From NCBI RefSeq assembly GCF_009363855.1, contig NZ_CP045423.1:310001-374000 (forward strand): 64,000 nucleotides of DNA. The letters run 5' to 3'. The notes under the pieces were generated by a model. That model had not been told where the DNA came from. It searched no databases and saw only the letters and a program-made list of their open reading frames with translations. The stretch is from Microvirga thermotolerans (GTDB lineage: Bacteria > Pseudomonadota > Alphaproteobacteria > Rhizobiales > Beijerinckiaceae). Numbering within the stretch: position 1 is the stretch's first letter; each line of letters starts with the position of its first letter. Both the position numbers and the translations under genes were made by a program. This document shows, piece by piece, positions 1 through 8,554 of this stretch.

Positions 1-785
1 ACCGCGCGCGCCATGGCGCCGACCTCGTTGCGCCAGCCCGCATAGGGAATGTCCCGGGAGGTGTCCCCATGGGCGAGGCGGGTCATGGCCTCGGCCAGGG
101 TCGGGATCGGCCGGAACAGGGCGCGGGCGGCCATCGTCGCGGCCAGGGCCAGGACGAGGACGGCGGCGAGGGAGACGAGGCCCATGCGCCACATGAGCCG
201 GTCCGCCGCGGCGGCGAGGTCGGTCGTCTCCACGCCCGTCCCGAGCACGCCGAGGATCTGCCCGCTGCGGCCGAAGACGGGGAGGTTGATCAGGAGGTAG
301 TCCTTGCCCAGCACCCGGGCCTCGCCCACGTAGACGCGTCCCGCCGAGACCACGGGAAAGACGGCGCCGCTGCGGTCCATGGCCGTGCCGACGGCCCGCG
401 CCCCGTTGGGGTTGCGCAGGTTGGTGGCGCGGCGGATGAAGTCGCCGCTCGCCTTGTCCCGGGCGAAGAGGGTGGCCGGCGCCTGGGTCGCCTCCGCGAT
501 GCGGTCGACCAGCGCGTCGCTGTAGAAGACCGCGTCGTCGTCGACGACGATGCCGACGATCGCTCCCGTCGCGTCCTTCCGCGTCGCAAGGCTGCCCACC
601 GATCCTTCGAGGATTCCGGCGAAGGTGCGGACATTGGCCTGAAGCTGCGCGAGGGCATTGGCCCTCACGTCGGCGCGGGTCTGGAGGGCGACCACGGCGA
701 AGAGGGCGGCAGCGGTCAGGACGACGAAGGCGATCATGGCGGCCGTCGTGAGATGGGACAGCTTGCGGCGGGCGAGGAACGACAC
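1..785 (-). CDS. Cache/HAMP membrane receptor, probably a methyl-accepting chemotaxis protein (3' part beyond window)
   Basis: The gene is truncated by the window edge, and about 261 codons are visible. It starts at a GTG directly below an in-frame TAG, with AGGGA about 7 nt upstream. A first membrane helix lies near residues 9-31. An extracytoplasmic domain of about 170 residues follows, including the stretches GIVVDDDAVFYSD and GQILGVLGTGVE, which fit a Cache_3/Cache_2-type sensor. A second helix near residues 205-228 is followed by the start of a HAMP segment (RPIPTLAEAMTRLAHGD). Such proteins sense small ligands outside the cytoplasm and signal inward through HAMP. The output domain is off the window, so a cyclase or histidine kinase output is also possible. 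Confidence 0.75.
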   Translation of the reverse strand, partial: MSFLARRKLSHLTTAAMIAFVVLTAAALFAVVALQTRADVRANALAQLQANVRTFAGILEGSVGSLATRKDATGAIVGIVVDDDAVFYSDALVDRIAEATQAPATLFARDKASGDFIRRATNLRNPNGARAVGTAMDRSGAVFPVVSAGRVYVGEARVLGKDYLLINLPVFGRSGQILGVLGTGVETTDLAAAADRLMWRMGLVSLAAVLVLALAATMAARALFRPIPTLAEAMTRLAHGDTSRDIPYAGWRNEVGAMARA

Positions 786-970
786 GGGATTTCCCTAAGG
801 TAAGACGTAGCCTCACACGTCGCAGAAGGCCTTTAAGAATGGGTGAACGGAGGCAGCCGAAACCGTGATGCCGCAAGGCATCCGCGGTTTGCGCTTCGAT
901 GGAATCGCGCTCCGCTCGGAGGTCCTCGGTTTGCCGCAATGTCGGACGGACCCGGAAGGGCCGCGTCGGC

Positions 971-1006
971 GAAAACCGGATCCCCCTTCTCCGGAAAATG
1001 CTCTAA
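971..1006. repeat. Degenerate half of the dispersed AGAGCATTTTC palindrome
   Basis: The stretch AAAACCGG, a short spacer and then CCGGAAAATGCTCTA resembles the right half of the perfect palindrome at 27361-27407. The left arm is not present. It sits in the leader of the NUDIX gene and looks like a decayed or partial copy of the same family. Confidence 0.5.
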
Positions 1007-1041
1007 GGGAGACGCGTCCCGTCCCGCCTCCGGAGTCCTCC

Positions 1042-1467
1042 ATGCCCGTCGCCGGCGCGAACGCCCCCATCCGCATCGTCGCAGCCGTGATCCGCGACGC
1101 GGCCGGGCGGATCCTCCTCGTCCGCAAGCAGGGCACGCAGGCCTTCATGCAGCCCGGCGGCAAGCGCGAGCCCGGCGAGGACGACGCGGCGGCCCTCGCC
1201 CGGGAGCTCCGCGAGGAGCTCGGATGCGCGGTCCGGCCGGGTTCGCTGCGCTACCTGGAGACGCTCACCGCTCCCGCGGCCAACGAGGCGGGGCGCCTGG
1301 TGGAGGCGGCGCTCTATGCCGCCGCCGTCGAGGGACGGCCCGCCGTGTCGGCCGAGATCGCGGAGATGCGCTGGATCGACCCCTCGGCCCCGCCGGACAT
1401 CGTGCTCGCGCCCCTCACCCGCGAGGGCGTGCTGCCCCTCCTGCGCAGAGAGACGGCGGACCGCTGA
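1042..1467 (+). CDS. NUDIX hydrolase
   Basis: A 141-residue hydrolase of nucleoside-diphosphate-linked compounds. The full Nudix box is present at about residues 38-60: a Gly, five residues, Glu, seven residues, then RELREELG, which supplies the metal-binding glutamates. The ATG at 1042 was chosen over earlier in-frame ATGs because GGAG lies about 8 nt upstream and the conserved fold begins right after it (IRIVAAVIRDAAGRILLVRK). It stands alone between a receptor gene and xthA. The substrate cannot be told from sequence; the short length fits a housekeeping pyrophosphohydrolase. Confidence 0.88.
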   Translation: MPVAGANAPIRIVAAVIRDAAGRILLVRKQGTQAFMQPGGKREPGEDDAAALARELREELGCAVRPGSLRYLETLTAPAANEAGRLVEAALYAAAVEGRPAVSAEIAEMRWIDPSAPPDIVLAPLTREGVLPLLRRETADR

Positions 1468-1524
1468 GCGGCCCGCGCCGGTCCGCGTCGCCCGCTCCGC
1501 TTCGCGGGGTCGGCCGGGAGGCCT

Positions 1525-2337
1525 TCAGAGTTCCAGCACCGCCGTGACGGGAGCATGATCCGAAGGACGCTCCCAGCCGCGGGTTTCCTTCGTCACGTCG
1601 ATGCCGCGCAGGGTGCCGGCGAGGTCGCCGGAAAGCCAGATGTGGTCGAGGCGGCGGCCCTTGTCGGCGGCGGCCCAGTCGGGCGAGCGGTAGCTCCACC
1701 AGGAATAGATCTTTTCCGGCTCCGGCCGCAGGTGCCGCATGGCGTCGGTCCAGCCCGCCTCCTGGCGCAGCTCCTCCAGGGCCTCGGTCTCGATGGGCGT
1801 GTGGCTCACCACGTCGAGGAGCTGCTTGTGGCTCCACACGTCGTGCTCGAGGGGCGCCACGTTCAGGTCGCCCACCAGGATCGCCGGGGCGGAGGCGGGC
1901 CGCGAGCGGCCGCCCCAGGCCCTGAGCTCCTCCATGAACTGGAGCTTGTGGCGGAACTTCTCGTTGAGGTCGGCATCCGGAATGTCGCCGCCGGCCGGGA
2001 CGTAGAAATTGTGGATCGTGACGCCGGAGGCGGCCTTGGCCTCCGCGAGGGTCACGGTGATGTGCCGGGCGTCCTGGCGGCCGCACATCTCCATGGTCGA
2101 GGTCTGGGAGAAGGGGTAGCGCGAGAGGATCGCGACCCCGTTGTAGCCCTTCTGCCCCACATGGACGACGAAGGGATAGCCGAAGGACTGGAGTTCCTTG
2201 AGGGGGAACTTGTCGTCCGGGCACTTGGTCTCCTGCAGGCACAGGACGTCGGGGCGGCGCTCCGCGAGGAAGCGGCGGACATGGTCGATCCGCAGGCGGA
2301 CGGAATTGATGTTCCAGGTGGAGACGGTGAGATTCAC
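1525..2337 (-). CDS. xthA: Exodeoxyribonuclease III (AP endonuclease)
   Basis: A 270-residue enzyme of the exonuclease III/AP endonuclease fold, cleaving DNA at abasic sites in base excision repair. Visible motifs are WNINSVR (residues 8-14), LQETK with the metal-binding Glu36, GDLNVAP near residue 155 and the C-terminal SDHAPV carrying the catalytic His. The start is GTG at 2337. It is the last gene of the minus-strand order ftsK-lolA-xthA, which is common in Hyphomicrobiales, and it follows lolA after an 87-bp gap. Length and motifs are normal for the family. Confidence 0.95.
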   Translation of the reverse strand: MNLTVSTWNINSVRLRIDHVRRFLAERRPDVLCLQETKCPDDKFPLKELQSFGYPFVVHVGQKGYNGVAILSRYPFSQTSTMEMCGRQDARHITVTLAEAKAASGVTIHNFYVPAGGDIPDADLNEKFRHKLQFMEELRAWGGRSRPASAPAILVGDLNVAPLEHDVWSHKQLLDVVSHTPIETEALEELRQEAGWTDAMRHLRPEPEKIYSWWSYRSPDWAAADKGRRLDHIWLSGDLAGTLRGIDVTKETRGWERPSDHAPVTAVLEL

Positions 2338-2424
2338 GGCGCGAACGTCCTGTAGCCTCGATCTCCTTCGGCTACGACAGTTTGCGTCGCAAGGGAAGGG
2401 CGCCGGGCGCCGCCCGCCCCGGCG

Positions 2425-3417
2425 CTAGCGGTTGTTGCCGATCACCGGCGCGTTCGGGATCCGGAACAGGGCCTGGTCGATGGACCGGCCGCGATTGGCC
2501 TTGTTCAGGGTCACGACGGTCTGGAAACCCTGCGGGTCGGTGATCCGCCACTGGGTCAGGTTCTGCACCTCGGGATCGAAATAGAGCGCGATGCGGGACG
2601 TGCCGCCGAGGGTCGAGCTGTCCTCCAGATTGATGCGCACCGAGTTCGGATCGCTGGAGATGCCGGTGACGGCGATGTCCTGGCCGAGATTGACCCGCTC
2701 CCGGAGCAGGAACTTCAGGGGCGTCTGCTGGATGAAGTAGAGGTCCTGCGTGTTGAGCTTCTTGTCCCGCACGGCGACGGAGGTGCCGTCGGCGATGACC
2801 TCCAGGGTGGCGGGCGGGTCGTATTCGAAGCGCAGCTTGCCGGGGCGCTGCAGGTACAGCGTGCCGCCGAGCCTGCGGCCGTCGCCGCCGACCTGGGTGA
2901 AGTCGGCCACGAGGGTGCTCAGGTTGGTGAAATAGGCGTTCGCCCGCTCGAGGATCTCGCGGTTCGACAGGGGCTGCGCCGGCGGCTGGACCTTGGCGAG
3001 CGCTGCGGGGCCGACCGCCGCGGCCATCACCGGGCGCGGCGCGATCTCCACGGGCTCGGCTACGGGCACGTCCCTGAGGGTCGCGGGGCGCACGGGCGGC
3101 GGCGGCAGGGGCGCGACCTGCGGGACGGCGGCGGAGGCCTCCTTCACCGGCTCCGCGGGCTTGAGCGTTTCGGGTCTGGAGGCATCGGCCGCTGCGGGCC
3201 GGGCGGTCCTGCGCGGATGGAACGCGGCGGTGGCGGGGGGCGCCGCCGTCAGGGTGAAGCCTTCCGCTGCCGAGGCGATGGTCGCGGGTGCGGTCGGGGA
3301 CACGGCCTTCGGCGGCTGGAACAGCTCGTAGGGAAGCACCTGGGCCGCAGCCGGCGCCGCTCCCGCGCCGAGGGCGGCGAGGATCGTCGCGAGGCGGATC
3401 GGGCGGGAAAGGCGCAT
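2425..3417 (-). CDS. lolA: LolA-type outer-membrane lipoprotein carrier protein
   Basis: A periplasmic carrier that takes lipoproteins from the LolCDE complex to the outer membrane. The start MRLSRPIR at 3417 is preferred to ATGs 9 and 18 nt upstream because AAGGA sits at proper spacing before it. A signal peptide ends near PAAAQ. Next comes an Ala/Pro-rich stretch of about 130 residues, then the LolA domain from about residue 165 (ILERANAYFTNLSTLVADFTQ; LRFEYDPPATLEVIADG). At about 330 residues it is longer than enterobacterial LolA (about 200), all of the excess being the low-complexity linker. It lies just downstream of ftsK. Confidence 0.9.
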   Translation of the reverse strand: MRLSRPIRLATILAALGAGAAPAAAQVLPYELFQPPKAVSPTAPATIASAAEGFTLTAAPPATAAFHPRRTARPAAADASRPETLKPAEPVKEASAAVPQVAPLPPPPVRPATLRDVPVAEPVEIAPRPVMAAAVGPAALAKVQPPAQPLSNREILERANAYFTNLSTLVADFTQVGGDGRRLGGTLYLQRPGKLRFEYDPPATLEVIADGTSVAVRDKKLNTQDLYFIQQTPLKFLLRERVNLGQDIAVTGISSDPNSVRINLEDSSTLGGTSRIALYFDPEVQNLTQWRITDPQGFQTVVTLNKANRGRSIDQALFRIPNAPVIGNNR

Positions 3418-3527
3418 CCGGAACATTCCTTGCATCTCAGGTCGGGCGCTGCGCTAGCCCCCTCATGTGGCCAATCGATGACGCGCTGCCCAGGGCCAAG
3501 GTTCCGGCTGCGTCGATTCGAGCCACC

Positions 3528-6125
3528 TCATTCGTCGCCCATGTCCGGCGTTTCGAGGAGGATCTCGCGCTTGCCGGCATGGTTGGCGGGGCCGACGATG
3601 CCCTCCTTCTCCATGCGCTCCATGAGCGAGGCGGCGCGGTTGTAGCCGATCTGCAGCCGCCGCTGGATGTAGGACGTCGACGCCTTCTTGTCGCGCAGGA
3701 CCACCGCGACCGCCTGCTCGTAGAGATCGCCGCCCGGCGCTCCGAACTCGCCCTGGTCGAAGACCGGCGAGTCGCCGCCCGCGCCGCCCTCGTCCTCGTC
3801 GGCGGTGACGGCTTCCAGATATTGCGGCCGGCCCTGTCGTTTGAGGTGGGCGACGACCTTCTCGACCTCCTCGTCGGAGCAGAACGGCCCGTGCACGCGG
3901 GTGATGCGCCCGCCGCCGGCCATGTAGAGCATGTCGCCCTGGCCGAGAAGCTGCTCGGCGCCCATCTCGCCTAAGATCGTGCGGCTGTCGATCTTCGAGG
4001 TCACCTGGAAGGAGATGCGGGTCGGGAAGTTCGCCTTGATCGTGCCGGTGATCACGTCCACCGACGGGCGCTGGGTCGCCAGGATCACGTGGATGCCCGC
4101 CGCGCGCGCCATCTGCGCCAGGCGCTGGATCGCGCCCTCGATCTCCTTGCCGGCCACCATCATCAGGTCGGCCATCTCGTCGACGATCACCACGATGTAG
4201 GGCAGCGGCTCGAGGTCCATCGCCTCGTCCTCGTAGACCGCCTGGCCGGTCTCGCGGTCGAAGCCGGTCTGGACGGTGCGGGTGATGACCTCGCCGCGGG
4301 CCTTCGCTTCCGAGACGCGGGCGTTGAAGCCGTCGATGTTGCGCACCCCCAGCTTCGACATCTTCTTGTAGCGGTCCTCCATCTCCCGCACCGCCCATTT
4401 GAGCGCCACCACCGCCTTCTTCGGATCGGTGACGACGGGGGTGAGGAGATGCGGGATGCCGTCGTAGACGGAGAGCTCCAGCATCTTCGGGTCCACCATG
4501 ATCAGACGGCATTCCTCCGGCTTCAGGCGGTAGACGAGGGACAGGATCATGGTGTTGATGGCGACCGACTTGCCCGAGCCGGTGGTGCCGGCCACCAGCA
4601 GGTGCGGCATGCGGGCGAGGTCCGCGATCACCGGCTCGCCGCCGATCGTCTTGCCGAGGCAGAGCGCGAGCTTCTGCTTGGTGGTCTCGAAGTCGTGGCT
4701 CGCCAGGAGCTCGCGCAGGAACACCGTCTCGCGCTTGTGGTTCGGCAGTTCGATGCCGATGGCGTTGCGCCCCTGCACCACGGCGACGCGGGCGGAGACC
4801 GCGCTCATGGAGCGGGCGATGTCGTCGGCGAGCGAGATGACCCGCGAGGACTTGGTGCCGGGCGCCGGCTCCAGCTCGTAGAGCGTCACCACCGGGCCCG
4901 GGCGCACGTTGATGATCTCGCCCTTCACGCCGAAATCCTCCAGCGTGCCTTCGAGGAGGGCGGCGTTCTGCTCGAGCGCGTCCGCCGAGATGGCGGGCGC
5001 CTGCGGCTTCTTCGGCTCCGCCAGCAGGCCGAGGGGAGGAAGCTGGTACTCCCCCTCGTCGAGGAAGGAGGGCTGCGCCTCGCGCACGATGCGCTTGCCG
5101 GGCTTCGGCGCCGCCGGCACGGGGGCGACCCGCGAGGGCGGCGGCTCCGGCGCGGCGCGGCCGGGGCCAGGAGGCGGCGCCTCGTCCCAGCCCTCGTCGT
5201 CCTCGTCGTGGAGGGGGGCGGCGGCGGGAGCGGGCTTCGGCCGCCGGGGGGCGTCGTCGAGGATCGGCTCGCGGCGGGTCCAGATGGCGTCGGGAGCGCC
5301 GCGCCGGGCGGTGCCGCCCGCCGGAACCGCCGCCTCCTCGCCGAGGCCGGCCGCGGCCCGCTTCTCGGCCCAGCGGCGGGCGGCGGCGCGCAGGCTCATG
5401 AAGCCGTGGGCGAGGGCGCCGAGGGACACGATGCCCCAGCCCGGTTCGTCCCGGCCGGGATCCTCGGCCTCGTCCCATTCGGCCGCCCGGCCGCGTCCGC
5501 GCCGGGGAGCCGCCGGCTCGTCCAGGTCGTCCAGCTCCTCCCTGTGGCGCTCCTCCGAAAGGCCGAGGCCGCCCGCGGCGCTCAGGGAGAGGATCGCGAC
5601 CGCCGCGAAGACGAGGCCCAGCACCGCGCTTCCGGAACCGCTGGACAGTCCGGTCACCGCCTTCCCGGCGGCGAGGATCGCGTCTCCCACCACCCCGCCC
5701 AGCCCGGTGGGCAGGGGCCAGCGGTCGGTGGCGGGCAGGGCGCTGGCGAGGGCGGTCGCGGCGCCGGTGCCGATGATCCAGAGGGCGAGGCGCAGCTGCG
5801 CCCGGCCGAGATGGCCGGACTTCATCTGCCGCCAGCCCCAGAGGGCGAGGGGCAGCAGGGCGGCGATGGAGCCGAGCCCGAGGAGCTGCATCAGGAGATC
5901 GGCGACGATGGCGCCCGGCCAGCCGAGCAGGTTGCGGACCGGGGCATCGGTGGCGTTGTTGAGGCTCGGATCGTCCACCGACCAGGTGGCGAGGGCCGCG
6001 GCCACGGCGCCGGCGAGGACGAGCAGGCAAAGGCCGATCATCTCCTGGGCCCGCCGGGCGACGAAGGCCCGCAGGGCGCTGGAGAGACCGTCATAGGCTG
6101 ACGAGGAGCGGCGTGCCGTGCGCAT
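3528..6125 (-). CDS. ftsK: FtsK/SpoIIIE-type DNA translocase
   Basis: An 865-residue septal DNA pump that clears and aligns the chromosome terminus for XerCD dimer resolution. N-terminal membrane helices span about residues 25-200. An acidic/Pro-rich linker follows, then the RecA-like motor with Walker A GTTGSGKS near residue 512 and Walker [12 protein letters not shown] near 645-655. The C-terminal gamma winged helix (about 797-860, [17 protein letters not shown]) reads the KOPS sites. Domain order and size are standard for alphaproteobacteria. A TTAA-N7-TTAAC box lies 62-77 nt upstream, so CtrA control is plausible. It heads the ftsK-lolA-xthA series. Confidence 0.96.
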   Translation of the reverse strand: MRTARRSSSAYDGLSSALRAFVARRAQEMIGLCLLVLAGAVAAALATWSVDDPSLNNATDAPVRNLLGWPGAIVADLLMQLLGLGSIAALLPLALWGWRQMKSGHLGRAQLRLALWIIGTGAATALASALPATDRWPLPTGLGGVVGDAILAAGKAVTGLSSGSGSAVLGLVFAAVAILSLSAAGGLGLSEERHREELDDLDEPAAPRRGRGRAAEWDEAEDPGRDEPGWGIVSLGALAHGFMSLRAAARRWAEKRAAAGLGEEAAVPAGGTARRGAPDAIWTRREPILDDAPRRPKPAPAAAPLHDEDDEGWDEAPPPGPGRAAPEPPPSRVAPVPAAPKPGKRIVREAQPSFLDEGEYQLPPLGLLAEPKKPQAPAISADALEQNAALLEGTLEDFGVKGEIINVRPGPVVTLYELEPAPGTKSSRVISLADDIARSMSAVSARVAVVQGRNAIGIELPNHKRETVFLRELLASHDFETTKQKLALCLGKTIGGEPVIADLARMPHLLVAGTTGSGKSVAINTMILSLVYRLKPEECRLIMVDPKMLELSVYDGIPHLLTPVVTDPKKAVVALKWAVREMEDRYKKMSKLGVRNIDGFNARVSEAKARGEVITRTVQTGFDRETGQAVYEDEAMDLEPLPYIVVIVDEMADLMMVAGKEIEGAIQRLAQMARAAGIHVILATQRPSVDVITGTIKANFPTRISFQVTSKIDSRTILGEMGAEQLLGQGDMLYMAGGGRITRVHGPFCSDEEVEKVVAHLKRQGRPQYLEAVTADEDEGGAGGDSPVFDQGEFGAPGGDLYEQAVAVVLRDKKASTSYIQRRLQIGYNRAASLMERMEKEGIVGPANHAGKREILLETPDMGDE

Positions 6126-6186
6126 CGAGAACCCTGGATCGCAATCTCATTCCACGAAATCGAACTGCGACCATACGGGAATGGGG

Positions 6187-6202
6187 TTAAGGGTCCTTTA
6201 AC
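6187..6202. promoter_or_regulatory. Candidate CtrA box (TTAA-N7-TTAAC) between ftsK and the copper genes
   Basis: TTAA, seven bases (GGGTCCT), then TTAAC matches the CtrA full-site consensus exactly. It sits 62-77 nt upstream of the ftsK start and 50-65 nt upstream of the divergent GTG at 6252, so it could act on either gene. Control of ftsK fits the role of CtrA in timing cell division; this is inference. Confidence 0.6.
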
Positions 6203-6251
6203 CCTAAGGGCGCCGCGTCTCCCGTTGACGCCGCGCCCCGGAGGCACCAGT

Positions 6252-6641
6252 GTGCACCCCATGACGCGCAGGGCATTCATCGGGCGGTGGCAGCGGGCCG
6301 GGATCGTGGCCGCGCTCGCCTATGCCCTGGCGCTCCAGGCGCTCCTGCTCTCGTTCGGCGGCGCCCTCCATGCCGAGGCGGGCCTCGCGGAAGGCATCGT
6401 CTGCACCCGGGCCGCCGGGGATTCCGCGCCCCACGCGCCGGCGCAGGCTCACGATGCCCTGTGCTGCATCCTCAGTTGCCAGGCTGCGGCCGGTTCCGCC
6501 GCGCCGGAGCCCGTGCCGGCGGGCTTTGCCCATCCGCCCGCCCGCCCCACGGTTCTCGCCTTCCTGCCGGAGGCGCCGTCCTCCGTCGGGACCTCCGGCC
6601 TCCCGCCCGTCGGTTCGCGCGCACCGCCGCGCCTGGGTTGA
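6252..6641 (+). CDS. DUF2946-like small membrane/periplasmic protein of a copper cluster
   Basis: A predicted 129-residue protein. GTG at 6252 is chosen because GGAGG ends 7 nt before it; an in-frame ATG follows three codons later. One N-terminal hydrophobic helix (about residues 14-38, AALAYALALQALLLSFGGAL) is followed by a His/Cys-containing region with the cluster CCILSC, then a Pro/Ala-rich tail. Small proteins of this layout (DUF2946) recur beside copper genes, and the next two genes encode copper chaperones. A role in periplasmic copper handling is inferred from layout and context. No catalytic motif is seen. Confidence 0.6.
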   Translation: MHPMTRRAFIGRWQRAGIVAALAYALALQALLLSFGGALHAEAGLAEGIVCTRAAGDSAPHAPAQAHDALCCILSCQAAAGSAAPEPVPAGFAHPPARPTVLAFLPEAPSSVGTSGLPPVGSRAPPRLG

Positions 6642-6688
6642 CCGATTCGCCTCGCGATCGCGCCTCCAACCCAGCCACAGGAACCCTC

Positions 6689-7645
6689 ATGAAATCGATT
6701 CCCCTTGCGGCCGCCCTCGCTGCGGCCTCCTTCGCCATGGCCGCGCCCGTCCTCGCCCATGTCTCCTTCGAGACCGCGCAGGCGGCGGCGAATTCCGCCT
6801 ACAAGGCCGTGCTGCGCGTGCCCCACGGCTGCGACGGCCAGCCGACCCTGAAGATCCGCGTCCGGATCCCGGAAGGCGTCATCGACGTGAAGCCCATGCC
6901 GAAGGCCGGCTGGACCCTCGAGACCGCGAAGGGCGCCTATGCCCGCTCCTATCCCCTGCACGGCGAGCCGGTGGCCGAGGGGGTGAAGGAGATCGTCTGG
7001 ACGGGGAGCCTCGACGACGGCTTCTACGACGAGTTCGTCTTCCAGGCCCGCTTCACGGACGCCTTCCAGCCCGGCGCGACGGTCTACTTTCCGGTGATCC
7101 AGTCCTGCAGCAACGGCTCGGAGCAATGGACCCAGGTGCCCGCCGCGGGCCAGGACGCCCATTCCTTGAAGTCGCCCGCCCCCGCCGTGCGCATCGCCGC
7201 TCCCGCCGGGGCGCCGGGGCCGGTCAGGGCGGGAAGCCTCCTCATCGAGCAGCCGTGGTCGCGGGCGACCCCCGGCGGCGCGAAGGTGGCCGGCGGCTAC
7301 CTGCGCATCACGAACGAGGGCCGGGAGCCCGACCGGCTGACCGGCGGCTCGTTCCCGCTCGCGGAGCGGGTCGAACTGCATGAGATGTCCATGGCCGACA
7401 ACGTCATGCGCATGAGACAGGTGGAGGGCGGGCTCGTCATCGCGCCGGGCCAGACCGTGGAACTGAAGCCCGGCGGCTCCCATCTCATGTTCATGGAGCT
7501 GAAGGAACCTCTGAAGGACGGCCAGCGGGTGAAGGGCACCCTCGTGTTCGAGAAGGCCGGTCCGGTCGAGGTGGAATACACGGTGCTCGGGATGGGCGGC
7601 CAGGGCGGCGGGTCCGGCGCCATGCCGGCCGGGCACAGGCACTAG
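6689..7645 (+). CDS. YcnI-like (DUF1775) copper protein fused to a PCu(A)C copper chaperone domain
   Basis: A 318-residue periplasmic protein. After a signal peptide (about residues 1-23) the mature chain begins HVSFE. An N-terminal His is the copper ligand of YcnI-type proteins, and a conserved Trp lies in the PKAGWTLE segment. Residues 24-165 are the DUF1775 domain. Residues 185-305 form a PCu(A)C domain with the expected Met/His set: VELHEM (His231), two downstream Met, and SHLMFMEL near 265. PCu(A)C delivers Cu(I) to the CuA site of cytochrome oxidase, often with SCO1, which is the next gene. The C-terminus ends in a Gly/Met/His tail. AGGAA precedes the ATG at 7 nt. Confidence 0.9.
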   Translation: MKSIPLAAALAAASFAMAAPVLAHVSFETAQAAANSAYKAVLRVPHGCDGQPTLKIRVRIPEGVIDVKPMPKAGWTLETAKGAYARSYPLHGEPVAEGVKEIVWTGSLDDGFYDEFVFQARFTDAFQPGATVYFPVIQSCSNGSEQWTQVPAAGQDAHSLKSPAPAVRIAAPAGAPGPVRAGSLLIEQPWSRATPGGAKVAGGYLRITNEGREPDRLTGGSFPLAERVELHEMSMADNVMRMRQVEGGLVIAPGQTVELKPGGSHLMFMELKEPLKDGQRVKGTLVFEKAGPVEVEYTVLGMGGQGGGSGAMPAGHRH

Positions 7646-7660
7646 GCGGGGAGGTTTCCG

Positions 7661-8263
7661 ATGGCGCTCAAGCGATCGCTTCTCCTGCCGCTCGTCGTGT
7701 TCCTGACGGCGGCGCTCGTGCTCCTCGTCACCCTGCTCCTGGTCCTGCCGGATCCGAGGCCGTCGGGCACGGCCTCGCGCGTGCCCATCGGCGGTCCGTT
7801 CCAGCTCACCGACCAGGAAGGCAGGCCCTTCTCCAGCGAGGCGCTGAAGGGCAAGCCCTTCGCCCTCTTCTTCGGCTTCACCCATTGTCCCGAGGTGTGC
7901 CCCACGACCCTCTACGACCTGACGCAGGATCTCGAGGCCCTGGGCCGGGACGCGGACCGGCTGAACGTGGTCTTCGTGACCGTCGATCCGGAACGGGACA
8001 CGCCTGAGCCGATGAAGACCTACCTGTCGTCCTTCGATCCCCGGATCGTCGGCCTCACCGGGACGGCGGACGAGATCGCCGCCGCCGCCAAGGCCTACAA
8101 GGTCTACTACAAGAAGGTTCCGACCGAGTCCGGCTACACCATGGACCACACGGCGACGATCTTCCTCATGGACGGCAAGGGCGACTTCGTCGCGGCCTCG
8201 AACTTCCAGGAGCCCCAGGAGGTCCGGCGCGACAAGCTGAGGAAGCTCGCGAGGAACGGATAG
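7661..8263 (+). CDS. SCO1/SenC family copper chaperone for cytochrome oxidase
   Basis: A 200-residue membrane-anchored thioredoxin-fold protein. The N-terminal helix (residues 6-29) anchors it, facing the periplasm. The copper/redox site is CPEVC (Cys76, Cys80) with His163 in MDHTATIF. Family members metallate or reduce the CuA centre of cytochrome c oxidase subunit II. It lies 15 bp after the YcnI-PCu(A)C gene with GGGGAGG as ribosome site, so the three genes read as one operon. No oxidase genes are in the window. Confidence 0.93.
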   Translation: MALKRSLLLPLVVFLTAALVLLVTLLLVLPDPRPSGTASRVPIGGPFQLTDQEGRPFSSEALKGKPFALFFGFTHCPEVCPTTLYDLTQDLEALGRDADRLNVVFVTVDPERDTPEPMKTYLSSFDPRIVGLTGTADEIAAAAKAYKVYYKKVPTESGYTMDHTATIFLMDGKGDFVAASNFQEPQEVRRDKLRKLARNG

Positions 8264-8327
8264 CCCGTCCCCTTCGCACGTCATGGCCGGACGCGATCCG
8301 GCCATGCACGTCTTCTCACGGCAGTGC

Positions 8328-8372
8328 TGCAAAGACGGGGATCGCCGGGACAAGCCCCGGGGATGACGGCGG
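8328..8372. repeat. Dispersed GGGGATGACGG-type repeat arm
   Basis: The stretch reading CAAAGACGGGGATCGCCGGG and then CCCCGGGGATGACGG carries the arms of the same repeat family as the perfect hairpin at 45494-45524. It lies between the convergent SCO1 and amtB genes in a 291-bp gap that otherwise holds only the amtB terminator. Confidence 0.45.
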
Positions 8373-8482
8373 TGGAGTGGAAGAGGGGTGCTGCGCTGCC
8401 CGCGCACGCTGCGATCCGTGGAGGAAGAGAGCAAGGCCCCAACGGCAACCGAACTGGCGACGCGGAGTACGACGGAAACGAA

Positions 8483-8510
8483 GAAGCCCCGGCCGTGCGG
8501 CCGGGGCTTC
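8483..8510 (-). terminator. Strong hairpin terminator after amtB
   Basis: A perfect 12-bp stem (GAAGCCCCGGCC and its complement) with a 4-nt loop lies 45 bp beyond the amtB stop. On the minus strand the stem is followed by TTCGTTT. It is well placed to end the glnK-amtB transcript and may also serve the convergent copper operon. Confidence 0.75.
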
Positions 8511-8554
8511 CCGTTCGACGATCTCCCGGCTGGTTTCCTCCGTCGCCGGACAGT

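Noticed and set aside
4089-6101. Open frame of 670 codons on the plus strand opposite ftsK
   Set aside because: Antisense shadow of FtsK with biased composition and no recognisable domain.
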